Assembly: GCA_030694465.1 (NCBI GenBank)
Contig: JAUXYJ010000071.1
Location: 1 to 44,436 of the forward strand
Source: Deltaproteobacteria bacterium
Lineage (GTDB): Bacteria; Myxococcota_A; Polyangia; Polyangiales; Ga0077539
Length of the DNA stretch: 44,436 nt
Direction: 5' to 3'
Shown here: positions 8,201 through 15,911 of the stretch, in pieces
How positions within the stretch are numbered: the stretch's first letter is position 1
Layout: the number at the start of each line of letters is the position of its first letter
Translations under genes and position numbers: made by a program
Notes under the pieces: generated by a model
Seen by the model: the letters and a program-made list of their open reading frames with translations, nothing else
Told to the model about the DNA's origin: nothing
The model's database searches: none

Positions 8201-9888
8201 GCGATCGCGCCCACGTCACTCAGGTCTATGTTGCGCCCGTGGATGTTACGGATCGCGATGTCGTCCGCGGTGGGGCTGCGGATCGTACGGATCTCGACCT
8301 CGTCGCCCTCGACGTGCGAGCGCGGGAGGTCCAAGTGCATCTGGCGAAAGCGGACAAAGAGCGAGTCCATCTCGAGGGTGAGCCCCACGCGCCCTCGGGG
8401 GATCGCGAGGATGGGGCTATGGGGCGGCCCCCAGCGATGGAAATCCTTAATAATTGCAAAGTCTTGCGTCTCGGCCGCGATGTCAATTCGTAGCGCTGGG
8501 CGCGCGCGATCCGAGGGCACGGCGAAGCGTGCGGGGTCTAAGTGGAGCTCTCCGAGGGCGTCGATGGTCCAGAGCACCCGCGCGAAGTCGGTGACGGCGA
8601 GCTCGCGCAAGAGCTGCTCGAAGTGCAGGCCCTGGGCCTCGAAGAAGCCCTCGGCGGTGACGGTGGGCCGGAGGTGAAGCGTGAGCGGTCTGTCGGGTCT
8701 GCGGGGGCTGGGCGCGATGACGCGGCCCCCGGCGTACTGGGCGTCGAGACGGTCGATGACGATGGCGTTTTCGTCCCCGTGAAAGTCGGCTTCGATGCGT
8801 TGGCCGGCGCCGAAGGTCCCGTTGCGGCCGAGGGGGTTTGGGTCAAAGAGCGTGACGGTGAGCCCTCGGGCAGAGAGGTGCCCCTCGGTCTGCGCGGCGC
8901 CCGTGCGGGGGTTGATCGTGGCGTGCACGCTTGCCGAGACGTCCCCGCGGAGCATGGGTGCGTCGCGCGGCAGCGGGCAGCTCACCAAGGACAGCGGCAA
9001 TTGTGCCCGAACGCTCGCGTCGATGGGGGAGCGCATGTCGAGCGAGAGCCTCGCGTCGCTCACGGTCACGGTGGCTCCGAGGGCCTCGACCCGGGCGGCG
9101 CCCACGCGCAGGGCGTTGTACCCGGTGAGCTCTGCGCGGGCCTCGATGCGCTGGATGGGCCCATCAAAACAGAGCTCGTGGGTTTTGACGCTGCGAAGCG
9201 AGCTGTGCACAGAGCCCCCACGCGCAGAGAGCCCAATGAGCAAGCGTCGATTGTTGTCATTGCGCACATCGAGGTCGACGCCACGGAGCTCAAACTGGCC
9301 CGCGGTGTCATGGTCGACGGTGACGCGCAGACCCGAGAGCGCGATGTCGCGAAAGGGCAGCACTGGAGGGCCTGGCGCGGGCGCCGGACCTGGCCGAAGG
9401 ATGGGCCCATTGATCAGCTGCCCTCGGCGAAAGATCAGGCGCACCTCGGCCTGATCGATCTCGACCGACGCGATGCGAATGGGGCCCTTGATCAGTGTGC
9501 GAATGGTGGGGCGGATGTCTGCCCACGCGACCCAGGCGAGGCGCCCGTGCTGGGGGTGCCTGAGCTCGAGGCCCTCGACGTGGATGGCAAAGCGCCGCCA
9601 AGACCAGCTGGCCCCGCCGATTTGCACGTCGAGCCCGGTCTGTTGTCGCAGCAGGTTGGACAGGGTCTGGACGGTCTTGCGCGCGGCCCACTCGCTGCGT
9701 GCGGTGAGAGTGACCGCGGTGATGATCAGCAGAAAGACCAGCGAGACCCAGACGCGGCGTTTGCGGCGTTTGGGCTTGGCGGGTGGAGGATCTTGGGCGG
9801 CGCCGGTCTCGGCGGACGCACCTGTTGCGGCGATGGCCTCGGAGGCATCGGGGCTCGGTGTGGGCGGCGCGTCGGAGGGAGGGGGCAT
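5221..9888 (-). CDS. tamB: TamB-like AsmA-family envelope biogenesis protein
   Basis: About 1555 residues. After a Pro/Ala-rich N-terminus comes KPKRRKRR and a single membrane anchor (about 46-61). Then follows a very long stretch of repetitive short beta-strand sequence typical of AsmA/TamB bridge-like proteins, and a C-terminal DUF490 (TamB) domain. The protein ends in an alternating strand with a C-terminal charged/hydrophobic pattern (RWRLELE). Known TamB proteins span the periplasm and help move phospholipid or fold outer-membrane proteins together with a BamA/TamA partner. No TamA-like gene is next to it here. The ATG at 9888 is chosen because it leaves the anchor about 45 residues from the start. 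An upstream in-frame ATG at 9975 is possible. marC diverges from it. Confidence 0.85.
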   Translation of the reverse strand: MPPPSDAPPTPSPDASEAIAATGASAETGAAQDPPPAKPKRRKRRVWVSLVFLLIITAVTLTARSEWAARKTVQTLSNLLRQQTGLDVQIGGASWSWRRFAIHVEGLELRHPQHGRLAWVAWADIRPTIRTLIKGPIRIASVEIDQAEVRLIFRRGQLINGPILRPGPAPAPGPPVLPFRDIALSGLRVTVDHDTAGQFELRGVDLDVRNDNNRRLLIGLSARGGSVHSSLRSVKTHELCFDGPIQRIEARAELTGYNALRVGAARVEALGATVTVSDARLSLDMRSPIDASVRAQLPLSLVSCPLPRDAPMLRGDVSASVHATINPRTGAAQTEGHLSARGLTVTLFDPNPLGRNGTFGAGQRIEADFHGDENAIVIDRLDAQYAGGRVIAPSPRRPDRPLTLHLRPTVTAEGFFEAQGLHFEQLLRELAVTDFARVLWTIDALGELHLDPARFAVPSDRARPALRIDIAAETQDFAIIKDFHRWGPPHSPILAIPRGRVGLTLEMDSLFVRFRQMHLDLPRSHVEGDEVEIRTIRSPTADDIAIRNIHGRNIDLSDVGAIAGLSLAGHADVTVNGGGHFPDILVQGTTTIRDFRFNDLPVGLVQTAPGHPWQLRGVTLRAPQMLGSQGRSTYVVHNALLDFSRYTLVAGAQVESSDFQLADYFHIFKFEHDPVFEPYTGGTMQDCALASHDSTLPRSECWVSDTRRASSRRGEERPANARPRHGFLRTDVSFVLGRPGDDSEGVLHADVRAWDLAVHSLGETVQHVDVHTTYDWLVRARGFRGARLNVEYARGRVANGVLEAQGAVDLGGRMHFSGAVRDADLGRLAMLSDQNLRGIVTGSGVLEGTTEEQRWSIDLDVHGLTAAQRDLGEAHMSIRARPDPSGRAVQDSVNARLNAQHGTPAPLPAPQRWTVALSAIGHSLRANTSLLVPFVQEPWQDVDGVWQHDFGRSWRNSVVQGSVDLSAPDSNAPLDLLPWLPTRLLARLGDQPMARAAVHMEIDELSLHAPSQALARLAISGLDARALGVRLALAPQETLGLCTDHGRIWINPAAREDRAACARPPAGLFGTRGTPAASVALPVTRLLGPDGTRFALSGGLTTEGALALRLTGDADLAQLARRIDAIEEAHGQARLTLAIDGDTNNPELRGLFELDSGRVRSSFLPQPIDDVDLTVRLDGTSLTLDRARARFATSSIDMTGGTVRFRGRSLERIDIPVIVRNLSLQPSSGVDVSLDADTRLSYTDSDPLPTFSGNVTLGRVRYTRPVDMALIQDSANGGAPSVETPYDPTRDRVQLALTVTAREPIRVRNNLIDAEIALSSRETPFRIVGTDQRPSVLGLVTIPRGRLFFRGNEFEVRRSRIEFDNPERISPNFDVLATTEIRRTSESTNRNQWRIDLHAYGTRDRFALDMSAEPSLSREDIALMLTFRMTRAELDQLGAGDFGQVLAVEALSNLTGLDRLVRRNVPLIDDFSITSGYSPAQGRTVPQVSVRVPIAPGVRAGATVNITEQREARGTVDAEINRNISIQGAIDNFSGQARSGAVNVGADLRWRLELE

Positions 9889-10097
9889 GCGTGGCAACAG
9901 AGATCCGTCGTGGGAGTGCAACCCGTGTGTGACGTTGGCGTGAACGGGATGAGACGTACTGCGTGCTTCTAGCATTCGCGTGGGGATGCGATGAAGGGCG
10001 AGGGCGTGGGCGGCTTGACCCGTACACGATAGCTCTCTACATGGCGCCGGCGTGCAGCGGTCTGAGAACTCCCAGCGCTCGCGCAAAGGACTGCGTC

Positions 10098-10733
10098 ATG
10101 GCTACGGCAATTTCGTTCGGTATCGCTGCGTTTGCGTCGCTCTTTGCGATTGTGGACCCCTTCGCAGCGTTGCCTGTTTTTCTCGCGCTGACGGGGCATG
10201 AGACACACGCGAGCCGCGCGCTCGTGGCGCGGAGGGCGGCGCTGACCGTGTTTGCCGTGCTGAGCGTGTTTGCGCTGTGTGGGCACTTGCTCTTTCGGTT
10301 TTTCGGCATATCGATCGCGGGTTTTAAGATCGCGGGCGGGATCTTACTGTTGGGCGTCGCGCTGGACATGATGCGCGCACAAATGAGCGCGACGAAGACC
10401 ACGCCGGGCGAAGAGCAGGACGCGGCCGAGAAGGGGGACGTGGGGCTGGTGCCGGTGGGGATTCCGCTCTTGTCGGGGCCGGGCGCGATCGCGTCGTCGA
10501 TGTTGCTCTCGGCGCGAGCAGACTCGGTCTTGGCCAAGGTCTCGCTCTATGGCGCCATCGCGGTGGTGGCTTTGGTGTGCTTCTTGGTGCTGCGCAGCGC
10601 GACGGCGATCGGCGCCGTGTTGGGCCGCACCGGGATGAACGTGATCAACCGCGTGATGGGCTTGATCCTCGCGTCGGTCGCGGTCGAGTTCTTTCTCGAC
10701 GGTGTGCGATTGGCGTTTCCGAGGTTGGCCTAA
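10098..10733 (+). CDS. MarC family integral membrane protein
   Basis: A protein of 211 residues, the normal size for MarC/UPF0056 proteins, with about six hydrophobic helices and the family features IVDPFAALPVFLALT near the start and PLLSGPGAIASSML in the middle. Family members are inner-membrane proteins of uncertain function. The early link of MarC to multiple antibiotic resistance was not upheld. The start has a good ribosome site (AAAGGA, 7-8 nt before the ATG). It is divergent from tamB and convergent with pgi, with a palindrome copy starting 8 nt after its stop. Confidence 0.85.
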   Translation: MATAISFGIAAFASLFAIVDPFAALPVFLALTGHETHASRALVARRAALTVFAVLSVFALCGHLLFRFFGISIAGFKIAGGILLLGVALDMMRAQMSATKTTPGEEQDAAEKGDVGLVPVGIPLLSGPGAIASSMLLSARADSVLAKVSLYGAIAVVALVCFLVLRSATAIGAVLGRTGMNVINRVMGLILASVAVEFFLDGVRLAFPRLA

Positions 10734-10737
10734 GCGA

Positions 10738-12306
10738 TCATCCGGCGACGTCGCCGGGTGCATAGCGTGTGTCCATCCCAGCGGGCTCTGTCGCGACGAC
10801 TTTGCGCTCGGGGTTGGCCGCGAGCCTGCGCAAAATGCGCCACACGGTCCCGGGATCTTCGCCCAACGCGTCGGCGAGTTCGCGCGATGAAACACTGGTA
10901 TTTTTCTCGCGAAGTGCGTCGATCACCCTGCGCTGTGTCTTGAGCACTTCGCCCGCGGCGCGCTTGCCTGCCTCGACTCCGGGCTGGTGGTACGCGTTGA
11001 CGTGGATCAAGTGTGCGTACAGCCCCACGGTGCGCTCAAAGAGCGCGATGAGCATGCCCAGCGCGTGCGCGTCGAGCTTGGCGGTGGTGATCGTGAGCGA
11101 GTGGCGACCCTGCGCAGAGAGCGCGCTGCGGGTGCCCTCGAGAAAGCCAAAGAGGTAGTCTCCCGCGGTCACGTCGGGGGCGGCGACGGGGTGCACTTTG
11201 TCTTGCAAATCATCGAGTGTTTCGACAAAGACTACGAAGAAATTGTCGAGCCCATCGCGCAGCTGTTGCACGTACGCGTGCTGGTCGGTCGAGCCCTTGT
11301 TGCCATAGACGCTGAGGCCTTGGTGGACGGTGTTTCCGTCGAGGTCGAGGGTCTTGCCGAGGGACTCCATCACGAGCTGCTGGAGGTAGCGAGACAAGAG
11401 CCCCAGCTGATCGCGGTACGGTAGCACCACCATGCTCTTGGTCCCCTTGCCGTCGGTCAAGTGATGCCATGCGAGGGCGAGGCGCATCGCGGGGTTGTCT
11501 CGCGGCGAGTCATTGCGCGTGATCTCATCCATCCGGGCCGCGCCAGCGATCAGGGCATGGGTGTCAATTCCCTGCAAAGCTGCTGGCAAGAGCCCCACTG
11601 CGCTCAGCACGCTCGTGCGCCCCCCGACCCAGTCCCACATGGGAAATCGTGCGAGCCACTGGTGTGCGATCGCGTGCTGGTCCAGTGCGCTTTGCTCTTG
11701 CGTGATCGCGACGGCGTGGGCGCCCATCGCGAGCCCCAGGCTCTCGTACGCGCGCTCGACGGCGAGCATGGCGTTGCGCGTCTCGGCGGTGCCTCCGGAC
11801 TTCGAGATCACCAGGGTGAGGGTCTGGGCGAGCTCGGCGCCGAGGGCCGCGAGGACCCGGTCGATCCCGCGCGGATCTGTGTTGTCCAGTGAGTAAAATC
11901 GCAGGCGATCTGCAGGTCCCTGGGACAGGGCGTCGGCGACAAGCTGCGGGCCAAGAGCGCTCCCGCCGATGCCGATCAAGAGCAGCCGGGTAAAGCGCGG
12001 TTGGGTCGCCGGGGCAAGGGCGCCGCTGTGGATCTGCTGGGCAAACGCGGTGATCTGCGCTTGGGTCTGCGTGATGGCTTGGGCAAGCTCAGGCTCTGGA
12101 GCGATCGCGGGGTTGCGCAGCCAGTAGTGCCCCACCCTGCGGTGCTCGTCGGGGTTGGCGATCGCGCCGGCCTCAAGCTCGGTCATTGCGCGCAGGGCGG
12201 CGTGTGCACGCGCCAAAAGCGCCTCGGGCAGAGGCCACGGGACGTGGGCCTCGGTGAGGTCTAACCAGAAGCCGTCGCGGTCAAAAGCAAGTACATCGTG
12301 CTGCAT
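10738..12306 (-). CDS. pgi: glucose-6-phosphate isomerase with C-terminal winged-helix-like extension
   Basis: About 522 residues that interconvert glucose 6-phosphate and fructose 6-phosphate. The two sugar-isomerase (SIS) halves are recognisable: IGIGGSALGPQLV, then VISKSGGTAETRN for phosphate binding, and GNKGSTDQHAYVQQLRDG in the catalytic region. After the catalytic body, about residues 460-505 read like a winged helix (RRVIDALREKNTSVSSRELA...). This resembles the longer Pgi type I recall from cyanobacteria. The last six residues, PGDVAG, come from the 16-bp palindrome, so the stop codon lies just beyond the repeat. The ATG at 12306 is preferred over a GTG 6 nt upstream. It follows the ArsA-like gene by about 30 nt on the same strand. 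Confidence 0.92.
   Translation of the reverse strand: MQHDVLAFDRDGFWLDLTEAHVPWPLPEALLARAHAALRAMTELEAGAIANPDEHRRVGHYWLRNPAIAPEPELAQAITQTQAQITAFAQQIHSGALAPATQPRFTRLLLIGIGGSALGPQLVADALSQGPADRLRFYSLDNTDPRGIDRVLAALGAELAQTLTLVISKSGGTAETRNAMLAVERAYESLGLAMGAHAVAITQEQSALDQHAIAHQWLARFPMWDWVGGRTSVLSAVGLLPAALQGIDTHALIAGAARMDEITRNDSPRDNPAMRLALAWHHLTDGKGTKSMVVLPYRDQLGLLSRYLQQLVMESLGKTLDLDGNTVHQGLSVYGNKGSTDQHAYVQQLRDGLDNFFVVFVETLDDLQDKVHPVAAPDVTAGDYLFGFLEGTRSALSAQGRHSLTITTAKLDAHALGMLIALFERTVGLYAHLIHVNAYHQPGVEAGKRAAGEVLKTQRRVIDALREKNTSVSSRELADALGEDPGTVWRILRRLAANPERKVVATEPAGMDTRYAPGDVAG
10742..10757. repeat. palindrome CCGGCGACGTCGCCGG, copy 2 (marC/pgi convergent junction)
   Basis: It lies 8 nt after the marC stop and entirely inside the end of the convergent pgi gene, encoding the final PGDVAG of the isomerase. 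The stem could act as a two-way terminator for the convergent pair, but no T-run follows on either strand. Confidence 0.9.
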
Positions 12307-12336
12307 GGGCACGACGATACCATTGGGCGTGTGCGG

Positions 12337-13278
12337 TCAGACGCCCCCATCGGCGAGCACTTTGGCCAGGGCTTGTGCGTGCGGACGGCGGATGCGCTCG
12401 ACGGGGAGCGCGGGGATGTAGACCCGCGGCGCGTTGAGTTTGGCGAAGCGCTCGAGGATATTGCGCTGCACTTCTTCGCGGATCGCGCGGGCGCGGGTGA
12501 CCGTCGCCAGGGGCTCGAAGGCAGGGATCTCAGAGAGGGCGTGCGAGGCGAGCAGAGCCTGGTCAAACTTGCCTGCGAACAGCGGCGAGAGCACTTGGTT
12601 GACAAAGAGTCCACCGACGGTGAGCTTGAGCTCGTCGCGCAGGGTGGCGATGAGCTCTTCGGTCTCGCTCGCGGGCATTTCTTCAGGCAGAGTGCACACG
12701 ACCACGGCGCACTTGGACGGGTCACGCATCAGGGCGATGCCGTCTTCGGCCTCGCGGCGGAGCAGCCCTGGGGGCGCGATCTTTTGGATCACCAAGGGCA
12801 CGCGGAGCATCTGGACGCCGTGCCCCGTAGCGGGTGCGTCGAGCAAGACCAGGTCGTACTTGTTGCGCCCGTTCTCTTGCTCTTTGACATGAAAGAGCGC
12901 TTTGCCGAGCATGCTCCACGCGTCCATCCCAGGCACCGCGCGGATGAAGCCTTTGACCACGCGGTTGTCCATCACGGCTTTGTAGAGCGCGCGGACCTTG
13001 AGCACCATGAGCCCGTACTCTTCGAGGCACGTCTCGGGGTCCATGTTGACCGCGTCGATGGAGCCCAAGATGGTCTTGACCTCGGAGCCCACGAACTCGG
13101 TCTCGAGGGTGGCGCTCATGCGCTCGCGCGCTTGCGACATGCACACGAGCACGCGTTTGCCACGCTGCGCAGCGAGGAGAGCGAGCGCGGCGGTGAGCGT
13201 TGTTTTGCCCGTGCCACCCTTGCCGGTGACTGCGACGAAGCGCTTGTCGAGCAGACGAGAAAGAGCGGGGTCGACCAT
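12337..13278 (-). CDS. ArsA/GET3-family ATPase
   Basis: A protein of 313 residues with a deviant Walker A loop at 19-27 (GKGGTGKTT), a switch region LLDAPATGHG in the middle and an ArsA-type layout throughout. The family includes the ATPase of arsenite efflux and the eukaryotic tail-anchored-protein factor GET3. No arsenic genes (arsB, arsR, arsC) are nearby, so a role in arsenite export is not supported. Myxobacteria carry such ATPases as single genes or pairs; only one is here. It is probably cotranscribed with the downstream pgi and is divergent from xseA. Confidence 0.8.
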   Translation of the reverse strand: MVDPALSRLLDKRFVAVTGKGGTGKTTLTAALALLAAQRGKRVLVCMSQARERMSATLETEFVGSEVKTILGSIDAVNMDPETCLEEYGLMVLKVRALYKAVMDNRVVKGFIRAVPGMDAWSMLGKALFHVKEQENGRNKYDLVLLDAPATGHGVQMLRVPLVIQKIAPPGLLRREAEDGIALMRDPSKCAVVVCTLPEEMPASETEELIATLRDELKLTVGGLFVNQVLSPLFAGKFDQALLASHALSEIPAFEPLATVTRARAIREEVQRNILERFAKLNAPRVYIPALPVERIRRPHAQALAKVLADGGV

Positions 13279-13450
13279 AGGTTCTTAGAGGGTTAGCTTC
13301 TTCCTGCCATCGCGTGTGCACGTCAACCCCAGAATGCGTGCGATTCACGGGCACAGGACCGCGGGCGGCTGTGGGACGCGTGCAAAAGCCTCACGGGACT
13401 GGTCAGAAAATCTTGCGAACTGTCAGGGTCTGCTAGGGTCTGTCGCACCT

Positions 13451-14878
13451 ATGACCGATGCAGGGGTGATTGTTCTTCCAGTGCGACCGAAGGCCATGAC
13501 GGTCGGCGAATTGACGCGTCATGTGAAGACCAAGCTCGAGGCTGACTACGCGCAAGTGTGGGTCGAGGGCGAGATCTCGCAGCTCAAGATCGCCGCGTCG
13601 GGGCACGCGTACTTTGACCTCCGCGATCCCATGGTCGAGGCGCGGATCTCGTGCTGTTTTTTTAAGGGTCCCTACGCCAAGACGCGCTTGTCTCTTCGCG
13701 AGGGCATGAAGCTCTTGATCCGAGGGCGCGTGTCGCTCTACCCACCGCGAGGGTCGTTTCAGTTCATCGTCGAGACGGCGATGGTGTCGGGCGAGGGCAC
13801 GGCGGCCGCGGCGCTCGAGGCGCTCAAACGCAAGCTCGAGGCCGAGGGGCTCTTTGCGAGCGAAAAAAAGCGAAAGATCCCTCGATTTCCACGGATTGTG
13901 GGCGTCGTGACGGCCGAGACCGGCGCTGCCTTCGCGGACATCTGCCGTGTGCTTCGCTATCGCTGGCCCACGCACGTAGTGCTCGCCAACACGCTCGTAC
14001 AGGGGGCCGACGCGCCCGCACAGATTACCGCTGCGATCGCGTCGATTCAGCGCGTGTCTGCGCTCGATGTGCTCATCGTGGGGCGCGGTGGCGGCGCGAG
14101 CGAAGACCTCGCGGCCTTCAACGACGAGCGTGTCGTCCGTGCGATCGCGGCTTGTCGCGTCCCGGTGATCTCTGCAGTGGGCCATGAGGTCGATCACACC
14201 CTCGCGGACCTCGCGGCGGACCTCCGCGCGGCGACCCCTTCGAACGCGGCCGAGCTCGCGGTGCCCGAGCTCGTGGGCGTGCGGAGCGAGCTCGCTCAAC
14301 GGACACTTCGCTTGCGAAAATCCATGAGTTCGGTGATCGATCGTCAGCGCGTACGCCTCGCACGGTTGGACAAATTGCTGAGCGCGAAGTCTCGGATGAT
14401 CGAGACCCCGAGGCAGCGCATCGACGAGGCCCTCGCGCGAATGCAGCGCGTCGTGCTGACCCGTCTGCGTCGCGCGCGGGTGAAGTTTAGCGTGGCGGGG
14501 CAGCGGCTCGAGAGCGCGCATCCTCGGGTGCGCTTGGCGGGTCATCGCGCGGTGTTGGGCAACCAAGCTGCGAGCCTCAGGCCCGCGATGGTGCGGCAGC
14601 TGGCGAGCTCTCAGCGTGCGCTTGAGATGCAGCGGACCGCCCTCGCGCCGGCGATGCAAGCGGCGCTGCGAGCGCGCCGAGTGCAACTGCAGACGCTCGC
14701 TGCGAAGCTGCACGCGCTCTCGCCCTTGGCCATCTTGGCGCGGGGCTACGCGGTGGCGCTCGATGAGCAGGGCCGCGCGGTGATCCGTGCGGACGACGTG
14801 GGGCCAGGAGATTCGCTGACCATTCGCCTGCACGAGGGGAGCCTCGACGTGCTGGTGAAGCCACGCAGCGTAGGCTAA
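13451..14878 (+). CDS. xseA: exodeoxyribonuclease VII large subunit
   Basis: A protein of 475 residues that degrades single-stranded DNA to short oligonucleotides in complex with XseB. Residues about 15-110 form the OB-fold nucleic-acid-binding domain (VWVEGEISQLKIAASGHAYF). The catalytic core follows, with the strong family blocks FPRIVGVVTAETGAAFADI, DVLIVGRGGGASEDLAAFND and PVISAVGHEVDHTLADLAAD. A long coiled coil (about 270-410) precedes the C-terminal strand LARGYAVALDEQGR. The ATG at 13451 matches the family start; an upstream extension of the frame has no support. No xseB gene is adjacent. Confidence 0.95.
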   Translation: MTDAGVIVLPVRPKAMTVGELTRHVKTKLEADYAQVWVEGEISQLKIAASGHAYFDLRDPMVEARISCCFFKGPYAKTRLSLREGMKLLIRGRVSLYPPRGSFQFIVETAMVSGEGTAAAALEALKRKLEAEGLFASEKKRKIPRFPRIVGVVTAETGAAFADICRVLRYRWPTHVVLANTLVQGADAPAQITAAIASIQRVSALDVLIVGRGGGASEDLAAFNDERVVRAIAACRVPVISAVGHEVDHTLADLAADLRAATPSNAAELAVPELVGVRSELAQRTLRLRKSMSSVIDRQRVRLARLDKLLSAKSRMIETPRQRIDEALARMQRVVLTRLRRARVKFSVAGQRLESAHPRVRLAGHRAVLGNQAASLRPAMVRQLASSQRALEMQRTALAPAMQAALRARRVQLQTLAAKLHALSPLAILARGYAVALDEQGRAVIRADDVGPGDSLTIRLHEGSLDVLVKPRSVG

Positions 14879-14883
14879 CCGAG

Positions 14884-15363
14884 CTACTCGGCGACAGGCG
14901 GAAACAGCTCGTCACGGACCTCGACCAAGATGCGCTCGGCTTCTTCGGACGGGATCTCAAAAGCTGCGGCGAGCAGCGAAAACAGGCGCGCTTCTTCTTC
15001 TTGTACTTCGCCGTCGATAAACGAGATGCCAGCGGCCAAGCGGTACGCGTTGCGCCGCGCGATGGGGTCTTCGAGAGACGAGGCCACGGCGCGGATGCGC
15101 TCTTCCCAGCCGTCGGCTTCGAGCGCCGCGATGAGCTGGTCGATGGTCTCGTCGAGCTGCTCACGGGGGGTCTGACGATTCGAGATATACTCAATTGTTG
15201 CAATGAGTTGCTCGCGCTCGATGTCCGAGAGTTCGCCATCGGCTGCGGCCATCAAGAACGCGGTCTCGATCAGCGCGCCGTTGCCCACAGCGGCAGGCTC
15301 GCCGAGCCACGACGAGGCGGACTCTTTGAGTCGTTCGAGGTTCTCGTTTGCTTCGCTTTCCAT
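14884..15363 (-). CDS. TerB-like helical protein
   Basis: A protein of 159 acidic residues. Two similar helical blocks, AFLMAAADGELSDIEREQL and ISFIDGEVQEEEARLF, each carry the ADGE-type metal-binding turn seen in TerB/DjlA-N-like domains. TerB proteins are linked to tellurite resistance and stress, but their biochemical role is uncertain and no other ter gene is present. The start at 15363 is preferred because a purine-rich site (GAAAGAAG) precedes it and the upstream extension is unlike the family. It is convergent with xseA, with only 5 nt between stops, and lies about 90 nt after rlmH. Confidence 0.65.
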   Translation of the reverse strand: MESEANENLERLKESASSWLGEPAAVGNGALIETAFLMAAADGELSDIEREQLIATIEYISNRQTPREQLDETIDQLIAALEADGWEERIRAVASSLEDPIARRNAYRLAAGISFIDGEVQEEEARLFSLLAAAFEIPSEEAERILVEVRDELFPPVAE

Positions 15364-15455
15364 GGAGATCTTCTTTCGTTGGAGCTTTGGGGGGGAGGTG
15401 AGGTCTTTAGGACTTTTGTGCGCGGAGTGTATCAAGAGCCTCGCGGCTGTGTGCG

Positions 15456-15908
15456 CTAGTCTTCACGCGCGTAGGGCTCTCCGCGCAGAATTGTAAACGC
15501 GCGATAGAGCTGCTCTGCGAGCGTGATGCGCGCGAGCCTGTGGGGCAGGGTCATGGGTCCAAGCGAGAGCTTCCACGCGGCGCGGTCGCTCAGGGCCTCG
15601 GGGATCCCAGTGGCTCCCCCGAGGATAAACACTGGCACCGCGGCGCTCTCTAAGCGTGCACCCACGCGCTCGGCGAACGCGGTGGAGTTCAGGGGCTTTC
15701 CGGTGACCTCGAGCGCGACGAGCTCTGCGCGGCCCTTGTGCGCGCTCACCACGCGGTCGACCGTGTCGGCCAAGCGGGCGCTGCGGTCATCGATCACTTC
15801 GAGCTCTTCAAGCGACGAATAGCGGCGAATGCGCTGGTAGTACTCGTCGAGCAGCGCACGTGCGCTGCGGTCTTTCATGCGGCCCACCGCGACGATGACG
15901 AGCTTCAC
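15456..15908 (-). CDS. rlmH: 23S rRNA (pseudouridine1915-N3)-methyltransferase
   Basis: A protein of 150 residues, the usual RlmH length. It has the SPOUT C-terminal knot typical of the family: FILGGATGIPEAL, then LGPMTLPHRLARITLAEQLYRAFTILRGEPYA. RlmH methylates a pseudouridine in helix 69 of 23S rRNA on assembled 70S ribosomes. It begins with GTG 3 nt after the rsfS stop. The rsfS-rlmH order is a conserved pair in many bacteria and supports both assignments. Confidence 0.95.
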   Translation of the reverse strand: MKLVIVAVGRMKDRSARALLDEYYQRIRRYSSLEELEVIDDRSARLADTVDRVVSAHKGRAELVALEVTGKPLNSTAFAERVGARLESAAVPVFILGGATGIPEALSDRAAWKLSLGPMTLPHRLARITLAEQLYRAFTILRGEPYARED

Positions 15909-15911
15909 AGG

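Noticed and set aside
8542..9972. A 476-codon open frame on the plus strand inside tamB
   Set aside because: It lies fully antisense to tamB, has biased composition and no signal, domain or ribosome site.
10734..10757. The palindrome between marC and pgi as a standard intrinsic terminator
   Set aside because: There is no T-run after the stem on either strand, and the stem lies inside the pgi coding sequence.
12337..13278. The ArsA-like gene as part of an arsenic resistance operon
   Set aside because: No arsB, arsC, arsD or arsR is nearby; the neighbours are pgi and xseA.
13433..14833. A 466-codon open frame on the minus strand opposite xseA
   Set aside because: xseA is certain from its motifs; the opposite frame is Arg/His-rich and has no protein character.
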